This document shows positions 57,012 to 64,000 of a stretch of 64,000 nucleotides of DNA, piece by piece. The notes beneath the pieces were generated by a model, which searched no databases, was not told where the DNA came from, and saw only the letters and a program-made list of their open reading frames with translations. This DNA is from Asterochloris sp. CNOR1 (lineage: Eukaryota; Chlorophyta; Trebouxiophyceae; Trebouxiales; Trebouxiaceae): the NCBI GenBank assembly GCA_963969365.1, contig OZ017755.1, positions 1,054,001 through 1,118,000 on the forward strand, written 5' to 3'. How positions within the stretch are numbered: the stretch's first letter is position 1; each line of letters begins with the position of its first letter. The translations under genes and the position numbers were made by a program.

Positions 57012-57529
57012 CCCCCACCCAGGGTATAAATCGGGAAGCAGGAGGAGTTGGCATGCCAAATGCGACCATGTGCTCAAGAAGGCCGCTAGTACCATCAGAT
57101 AAACTTCTTCTAACTAGACTTGACTCAGATTTCGACCAGACACCTAAGGACTTGCTCACATGAGCCAACACGTATCAGCACCGAGCTGACTGCAAGAACC
57201 TGATTTTCAAACTGAACTGAAGCTAACTAATGATGTGCTGGAGGCCAGGCACACTGATATGAAGCAAAGCCTAGTCATAGTCCTAAGCCCGTTCATTGAG
57301 GCTACGGACTCTAAATGTAATCATCATCACCATCAGCATTCGTTCTGACAACAATGTTGTATGTATAGCGGACAGCAGCATTACTAACGGGGAGACCCGA
57401 AAGGGGGCACAATGGCTACACTTGTCGCTGGAGCTGAACAACTGTGTGGTGATGTGCACCCAGCAACTATGACACACACATGGGGTCCTGACAACTTGGC
57501 TCCAAAAAGAGAGCATGCAGGATGAGGGC
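57012..57529. other. 518 bases without a recognisable gene
   Basis: This lies between the tRNA and the 3' end of the coiled-coil gene on the minus strand. GTATAAAT at about 57023 follows the tRNA directly. I see no further RNA gene, repeat or convincing ORF. Confidence 0.3.
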
Positions 57530-59289
57530 TCACTGCCTCTGCTGCCAATGTTGCTCATTGAGAGCACTGAGTTTTTTCCAGCGCCTGTGAGCGGCAACAC
57601 GCCGCGCTGTGAGCACCCGCAAGCGTAGTCTTGCAGACGTGAGGTCCTGGGACAAAGCAGGCAGTTTCTGTGCAGCTGCTTGAGCGGCCTGGCGCCGATT
57701 GCCTTCGTCCTCTATCAGGACTTTGTACTTTGTATGGACCTGAGCTGCTGCTGCCCTGGTAGACTCAGAGACATCAGGATCGTCATGGTTGTCTTGTGCT
57801 GTCTCCAGGAAAGCCTGGAGCTTGACAAGCGACTCCGTCCTGACTTCCAGGTCCTTGCAGGCTTCTTCAAGGTGCTGCAGCTCTTGCTTCAGCTTGTCGA
57901 CCACACATTGCTGCGCCTGGACCTCTTGGTCATTGGCAGCCAGCAGGTTGTCCTCGAGACTCTGTTTGTCCATGCCTGCCTGCGACAGCCGCAATATGCG
58001 CAGTAAGCTTTCGTAGATGCACTTGCCAGAAGAAGTCAATGACACAAGGGCCTGTGCAGTGAGTGAACTGCATTGCAAGTCAGAGGGCCACATAAAGCGC
58101 ATAGGACTAGAGGGACCAGGTGCATACCTCCTGAGTGTCTGGGGTAATTAACATCTGCTGTCCACCATGTGTGTCAGGCTGCCAGGCCCCACCATCACCT
58201 GCAATGCCTCTTGAGAGATGGGCAGAATGTGAGAGTGCAAAACAGCAATGTCAAGCCCTACAGGCCAGCCTCTCACCACCATCCGCCTGCATGGGCTGCC
58301 TACTACTGCCTGCAGGCAGTGGGCCACAGTCTTGTTTGATGAATGTAAGACGACAGGCCAGAGCTGTAATATAGAAGCCACCTCTGATCTGACAAGGAAG
58401 ATTCTTACCAGGCTGCCAGCCTCACGAAGCGCTTGACTGCTCTTGTGGTGGAAAACAATGCCTGCAGGGCAACCATGCACGTGTTCACGACACACACACA
58501 CATACACACACCGGAATGTTGTGGAGAGGCACTGCAGAGTCTGCTGCTTGGCTGAACTGCATGGCTTCTCTGTGGGCATGAAAATGGCATGAGCTCACTC
58601 CTCTCCTCATCACCATTGAAACATCTGGGCGCTCCTGCAGCCCCCTCTGCTGCGCAGTGGTGTGAGCATTACTTGAGAGCCAAAGATGTGTGGCACAAGC
58701 AAAGTCATTCACCTCAGGCACAAGGTGGCATACTGGCCCAACTGCAGATCAGTGCGTCTCTCACTTTACCGTAATTCTTTGCCTCGCTTCCTCCTCGGGC
58801 ATGAAGCCTCCTGTTGCCCTTGCCCCTCCTCAACAGCACAGACCCTCTTTCCATCACGATGCTGAGCAGGGCTCTGCAAGCAGGCATGTGCATAGCACTT
58901 CCGTTGGTCACCTCTTTCCCTAAGCGTTGTCCTACATGCGAGAAGGCCTGGCTCACCCTATACTCCGACAGGATCTTGGCTGGGCCAGAGAAGATGATTG
59001 TGCATCCAGAAAAGCTGTACAGGGGGTCCTTTCTGTTGCCCATCTTCTTTTCACATCGAAAAAGCTGCAATTCCTCCAGCTCTGGGAATCGCGTCCACCT
59101 GCACAGATGTAGGGTTTGTTTCGGTGCACTGACAGCTGCTTGGCCAGCAACAGTCCACAGGTGCTCACACGGAGTTCCACTGGCCGTATTTGTGAACATC
59201 TGGAGCGTGCTCCCGCCAGCCACCGTAGTTGAGCCCAGGATGTGTTCGGGGAGGCTGACCCCAGACGGTCCTGCTCCTGCCTTCCTCAT
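57530..59289 (-). CDS. coiled-coil protein, function unknown
   Basis: The last exon (57530 to about 58054) reads LVSLTSSGKCIYESLLRILR and then a long heptad-rich stretch (QQCVVDKLKQELQHLEEACK, TESLVKLQAFLETAQ, VHTKYKVLIEDEGNRRQAAQ), ending in a basic tail. Upstream blocks are about 58128-58230, about 58415-58455 and about 58767-59289, the last starting at the ATG at 59289 (MRKAGAGPSGVSLPEHILGS). The joins are not all fixed. The coiled coil suggests a structural or scaffolding role, for instance in a cytoskeletal or augmin-like complex, but no family signature supports that. The start lies only 117 bases from the CAP-D2 start on the other strand. Confidence 0.5.
58490..58512. repeat. (CA)n microsatellite
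   Basis: An interrupted CA run (CACACACACACATACACACACC) lies in an intron of the coiled-coil gene. It is a simple repeat and likely length-variable. Confidence 0.85.
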
Positions 59290-59406
59290 TCTGCAGTCTC
59301 GTTTCAGACCAGCATTGTTACTTTTTCGGTTTTGTTTATCAGCCCCGTTGACTGGGTCAATTCGAAGCCACGCTGACTGCTCGCCACACAGGACTTGCCA
59401 GGAGCC
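59290..59406. promoter_or_regulatory. short bidirectional promoter region
   Basis: Only 117 bases separate the ATG of the minus-strand coiled-coil gene (59289) from the ATG of the CAP-D2 gene (59407). If both starts are right, 5' UTRs and core promoters overlap here. No TATA box is visible. Confidence 0.4.
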
Positions 59407-62400
59407 ATGGCAAGCTTCCAGATCCCTAAAACCCCTGAGGAACTGCTTGAACCGGATTCTGAGTGCCTCCATGTGAAGCAAATCACAGAGCTTTCGGAGC
59501 TGGCTCCTCAGGCCCTATTGTCCTTTGCAGAGAGTAAGATTCAGGAATTTGAGACCGTGACAGTGGAGCATCCCATAAGCAGGCAGATTGTCCTCTGCAT
59601 GCAGGTGTTGTCTATGACATCTGCGAGCACGATGCCCTGTGCATCAGTGAGCAAGACGTCTTTGATGGGGTCTACAGCCTTGTCAGGTGTGTCTTCTGGG
59701 TTTCAGGGACTTTCAGCTTGAGCTTTCCCCTCAGCACCTGACACCGCAAGTCTGCTTGCAGGGGCTTCCCAAGTCTGCCCTCAGTAGCCAGGCAGCGCCT
59801 GACAGACAGCCTCGGCTCCAATCTGTCTGTGCTCAATGCCTCCATTGGCGCCTTGTTGGCAAGTGGGCAAGGCAGAGATGCAGAGCTGGCTGCAGCCCAG
59901 CATAGAAGTGCCCTGAATGCCTATGTCTTCTTCCTGCACTGGGTGACCAGCCAGGCTGCCAAGGAGTCCCGGGAAGCAGGAGGTGGGCAAGCATGTAGCT
60001 ACCGGTGCTTCAGGCCTAGCTAACGTGCACATTTGGTTGCTGTGCTGAGGCCCACAGAGGGCTGTCATGGCGTCTATCCAGTGCTCCAAAGGAAACCCAT
60101 GAGCGCAAGGCAGTGCACTGCCTGCCGCACAGCATGCAGATGTTCAAGTGACTGACCCTTGATCAATCTCTGTGCAAATGCAGGCAGCGGGACCGCAACA
60201 GGCACAGGCAGGGGTGTGCGGGGCGGCAGGAAGAAGCAGGCTGGGCAGGACCTGAACAGCTGGGACTGGGGCCTGCAGCAGGAAATGTTGCTGCAGAGGC
60301 TGTCAGGCCTGGCAGCGCTGGACCTATGGCAGCTGTTCAAGCCAGACAATGTTGATGCAGGCCTGCTGGGCCTCTGGGTTCAGATGGTGAGTATCCAGGA
60401 GGTTGAGACTGCAGCCAGGCTGCGTGGCAGGCCCAGCTGCACAAGCACACGTCAGGTCAGGCTGCCTATTTGTGATGCACTGCAACACCCTCAGCCTGCC
60501 TGCATCAGTCGCCAGTCATGTGGCAGCCTGCACTGTCTCCTCCTGCATTGCTCTGCAGTCAGACGCATCGGCTGCAGGTGATGTTGATGCTGGACAGCGC
60601 AGCAGGCGTCAAGGACAGAGCTGCCCGAGACAGCATCTGCATAATCCTTGCCAGCGCTGCCCTGAGGTACCGCCAGCTGGACTCTGTGGCGGCTGCGCTG
60701 GTCAACCTGCTCAACAAGCATGAGCACATGGCGGGGCTGTGTGCTGAGCTGGCGCAGTATGCTGTCATCAAGTGCGATGATGCCCAGTTGGTGAGATGGT
60801 GTCTGGGCAAGGTGGTTGCTTGTGCAGACAGGATCCGGCTGTGTGCCTACTCAACCAGGACCCGCCACCCCTGCGCAAGAAGCTTGCTCAACTTGCTGAT
60901 CAATGAGCACAGCACATTGAGGAGCACCTCGGCCCAAGCCATGTGCAGCGGTGTGGCCTACAAAAGTGATACTCATGCCCTGTTGCCTTTTCTGCCATGG
61001 CCCACAGAGGACACTGTTCATGGGCTTCTGATGACTATTGTGGCAATAAATTTGCATGCTGCTTCTGGTGAGTGTCTCCCTCTCCATATTGCAGGCCACT
61101 GAGTTGCTGAGGGAAATTACTGCAGTGGACCCCGCGGACTATGAGCAGCAGCAGCATGCAGACGCAGCTGGCGTACGCAGCGTGGCAGCCTTCATTGCAG
61201 ACCTGTCTGACAGGTACCGCCAGAATGCATGTGGACCAGATGTAGAGGCTTCCAATATGTGCAGTTGTTGTGTGCTGCCAGTGATGGGCTGGTGGGCAGC
61301 AGACAGCATGTTGTGGCTGCTAGTGTCCGGCAGACCAAGAGCTGTGCACAGGCTCTCATGTACAGCGGTTCACATCGCTGGCGGCATGCCTGCCTGTGAT
61401 TGCAAAATCCAGCTCAGAGCAGAAGAGGACGGGAAACTGCAGCACTCCCATGTCAGCTGTGCCGCTGTCTCGGAACATGTGCCTTGCCCTGCTGCAGGCT
61501 GCCCACTGTTGTGGCAGCTCATGTCAGCCTGCTGGTGCCCCACCTAGGCGGAAAGGCGTACTCCCTGCGCAGCGCCATTGTGACTGCCATGGGGCACCTC
61601 ATTGACCGGGCATTTGGGCCAGCTGCAGAGGGGACTGGTGCACAAGGTGGGTAGCTGCATGCTGCACTGTGCTGTCGATGAGTGGCCCCCGTGCACAAAG
61701 TCAGCCGCCTGCAACACCAAGATTCCAACTCCAGTTTTGAGAATGCCCAGGCCAGGTCAGGCGAGGCCTAGCAGGACATCTGATACCAGCAGAGCGCAGC
61801 AGCCCCATGTGAGGCCATGTTGTGTACATGCTCTGAATTGGTGTGCACATAGTCAGTGTTAAGGTCATGGGCTCATAACTGTGCATGCCCTGCATGTCAG
61901 AGCACTGCCAGTCTCCAGCACACATTCCCTCCTGGCACTGGAACGTCAGCCAGATATGCAGCCTTGCACCCTTCTACATGCGGTGCAGGCACTCACGCCT
62001 GCCTTCTCTGTTGGCAGGACCTGCTGAAGTCACCAGCCTGCTCCCCATTTATTATCTTGCCCAAGGGGCTGCCTTGCATGTGCAAAAGGCAGAGCCAGCC
62101 TGCCCTCACTACAGCACCTGTGCAGGGGCCCATGCCTGGCCAGCTCCACGCAGCTTCTGCTGCTCACTCTTGGCTGTCTCCTGGGCCTTGTTCTGAGTCA
62201 ACCAGCCTTGCGCCCCAGGTAGCTGTGTTTTGATGCGGTGTTGGTGCACCAAGCAGGCTTGTGCTGGAAACACACCCACGCCAATTGCACCATTTCAGCT
62301 CTGCACAGACGCGCCCATCCCTGCAGGTGTGCAGGCCCGCCTGCGCTCCAAGCAGCACCTGCTGGACACGCTGGTGGACAGGGCTCGTGATGTAAACGCC

Positions 62401-64000
62401 TTCACGCGGGCGAGGGTGCTGCAGACATGGGCGCACCTTGCGGAGCGCAAGGTCATCCCTCTTGGCCACTGGATCTGTGTGACAGGGATTGCCGTGGGTG
62501 AGTGGCACAGCCAGGGATCAGCGAGGGCCGACTGTCTGGCTTAGTGCGGCCCAGTGCGCGCGCCCAGTAACAGAAGTGCATGCACCCTTCGCTGTGATGG
62601 GATTGCTGTAGGTGAGCTGCCAAGCTGTACCGAGGGCTGAGGGTGAGGCTTCCTATACGCAGACTCCCTTTAGAAGGGCACCATTATCACCTTCCCTTCA
62701 GCTGTCTGTTGTGCAGATCAGGACTGGACCGCGCTGCATCGCAGCACCAGCATGGCTTGCTGCTAACCTGCTGACATTCTTGAGCCAGCTGCCAGCCTTG
62801 TAAAGCACATAGCAAGGTCCTGGTTCATCAAGCTGCCTTGCACTCTTCTCTGAAGGCAGGGCACTCACAGAGTCTGCGAACTGTCTGGCATGTCGGCTTC
62901 AGTACGGTTGGCAGCAATGCTGACAGCAATTCTGATGCACATCTCTGTGTACCTGCAGGTCTTCTGTAGGACAAGGCAGCTCAGTTGCTCAAGCCTTTGC
63001 TGCAGCTGCCAGTGGCCATGTCAATGCACCTAATCTGAGAGCTATGGCATCTGCCGCTTTCTGCAGGACGCTTGGAAGACAAGGCGGCTTTGGTGCGCAA
63101 GGCCGCGCTGCAGCTTCTGGTAGCCATGCTGATGTACAACCCCTTTGGGGGGGAGCTGCCGCTGGAGCTATTTGCCAACTCCCTTCAGGAGTACAGCGAC
63201 AAGCTCAAGGTGACCCTCTGCTGCCTTCTGGTGCCATGCTGGTGTGACATTTGGAGCGCTTAAGGACCGGCTTAATTGCACACGGGTACACTTATCAGGC
63301 TCTGCACCTCTCAAAGGCGCCATTGCGCACATGAAGCTAGTTGCCAAGTCCCAGCTGGCTGTCCTGGACATGGCCAGCCCTGAAAACGCTGTAAGTGATG
63401 CTTGCAGGAGCTTGCCCCATCAGAGCCCGAGAAAGTGGAGGATGCCCCGGCCCAGTGGATTGCAGGCCAGGTGCCCGTCAAGGCTGACCAGGAGCAGGTG
63501 GAGGTGGAGGCTGTCCTGGCGGCAGCCGATGCACCTGTGGAGGGTGCAGGCAGTGCGCCTGTGGGCAGGGGGTCAGAGGGGTTGGCATCTGATGGCGCAG
63601 AAGCCCGCACAGGTCTGTCATCAGCTGCAGAGCATGCAGAAGGGGCCCAGGCAAGACAACAGAAGGGAGAGATGGTATAGGCACACAAAGTGCTGCCACA
63701 AGCTGCTCAGCTGGTCTCTGCAAATCACCCATGACAGCGGCGTGTTGTGGAGTCACCTCTGAGTATCTCCATGGAGCATGCCTTCTGTGCTGCTCTGATG
63801 GTCCCAGAACATTGCTACTCAGGGCCTGACCAGCTGACGTCATATCTGCCATGCAGGACCTACTGGTGCACAGCAGGTCAGCAGCAGTGAGGTGGAGAAC
63901 GTGCGAGCAGTGGTGGCATCTCTGCGCACAGCTGTGGAGTTTGTCAAGGCCGTGTCAGGGGCCCTGCCCATTGCCAGCCAGCTGCTGGCTTCCTCTACCT
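59407..64000 (+). CDS. CAPD2: condensin complex subunit 1 (CAP-D2/CND1), cut by window end
   Basis: Exons: 59407-59533, 59605-59686, 59762-59982, 60184-60386, 60578-60790, 61095-61213, 61498-61646, 62327-62497, 63067-63209, a possible exon ending at 63391, 63408 to about 63620, and 63857 onward. Phases close through 63209. CAP-D2 is a HEAT-repeat subunit of condensin I, which compacts mitotic chromosomes. Diagnostic stretches are VVYDICEHDALCISEQDVFD, LNAYVFFLHWVTSQAAKESR, NSWDWGLQQEMLLQRLSGLA, YSLRSAIVTAMGHLIDRAFG, ARDVNAFTRARVLQTWAHLA and DKAALVRKAALQLLVAMLMY, then NPF. The start ATG precedes SFQIPKTPEELLEPD, which is usual for plant homologues. An acidic, Ala/Glu-rich linker occupies 63410-63620. 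The C-terminal half lies beyond the window. Confidence 0.9.

Noticed and set aside
1-64000. CRISPR array, rRNA operon, LTR pair
   Set aside because: No regularly spaced repeats with unique spacers, no rRNA-like sequence, and no long direct terminal repeats were seen by eye.

Overview
The window looks like nuclear DNA of a green alga, most like a trebouxiophyte chlorophyte (inference). Protein genes are split into many short exons. Introns run about 60-500 bases, usually start GTGAGT or GTGGGC and nearly always end in CTGCAG. The base composition is moderately GC-rich, and the gene set is eukaryotic. Splice phases were worked out by hand. Where every exon phase closes (adenine nucleotide carrier, CDPK, ALG1, most of the SLC1 transporter, TrmH-like enzyme, most of CAP-D2) the model is good. 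Elsewhere only the span and main exon blocks are given.

Layout. 231-388(+): 3' end of an unidentified gene. 691-4611(+): ADNT1-like mitochondrial adenine nucleotide carrier. 5210-11863(-): calcium-dependent protein kinase with four EF hands. 13782-18042(-): SLC1-family carboxylate/amino-acid symporter with altered cation-site residues. 18528-21936(-): ALG1 mannosyltransferase of ER N-glycan assembly. 22181 to about 31580: an island of accessory genes. It holds an HUH-Rep-like relic (+), iteron-like repeats, a tyrosine-recombinase transposase (-), a Crinkler-type nuclease-kinase gene (+) and unassigned ORFs. 31787-33688(+): F-box protein. 33795-41341(-): WDR6-like WD40 protein of tRNA modification, with a strong hairpin in one intron. 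42007-44498(-), 44741-49045(-), 49652-51841(+) and 52585-53863(-): poorly characterised genes, one a beta-propeller-like candidate. 54390-56853(-): TrmH/SpoU-family RNA methyltransferase. 56940-57011(+): tRNA-Cys-like gene. 57530-59289(-): coiled-coil protein. 59407 to the window end (+): condensin subunit CAP-D2/CND1, cut by the edge.

Most of the window is housekeeping: transport, calcium signalling, glycosylation, tRNA modification and chromosome condensation. The 22-31.6 kb island stands out. It combines a recombinase, a replication-initiator-like protein with candidate binding repeats, and an effector/toxin-like enzyme between two ordinary host genes. It is the best candidate for an undescribed mobile system.
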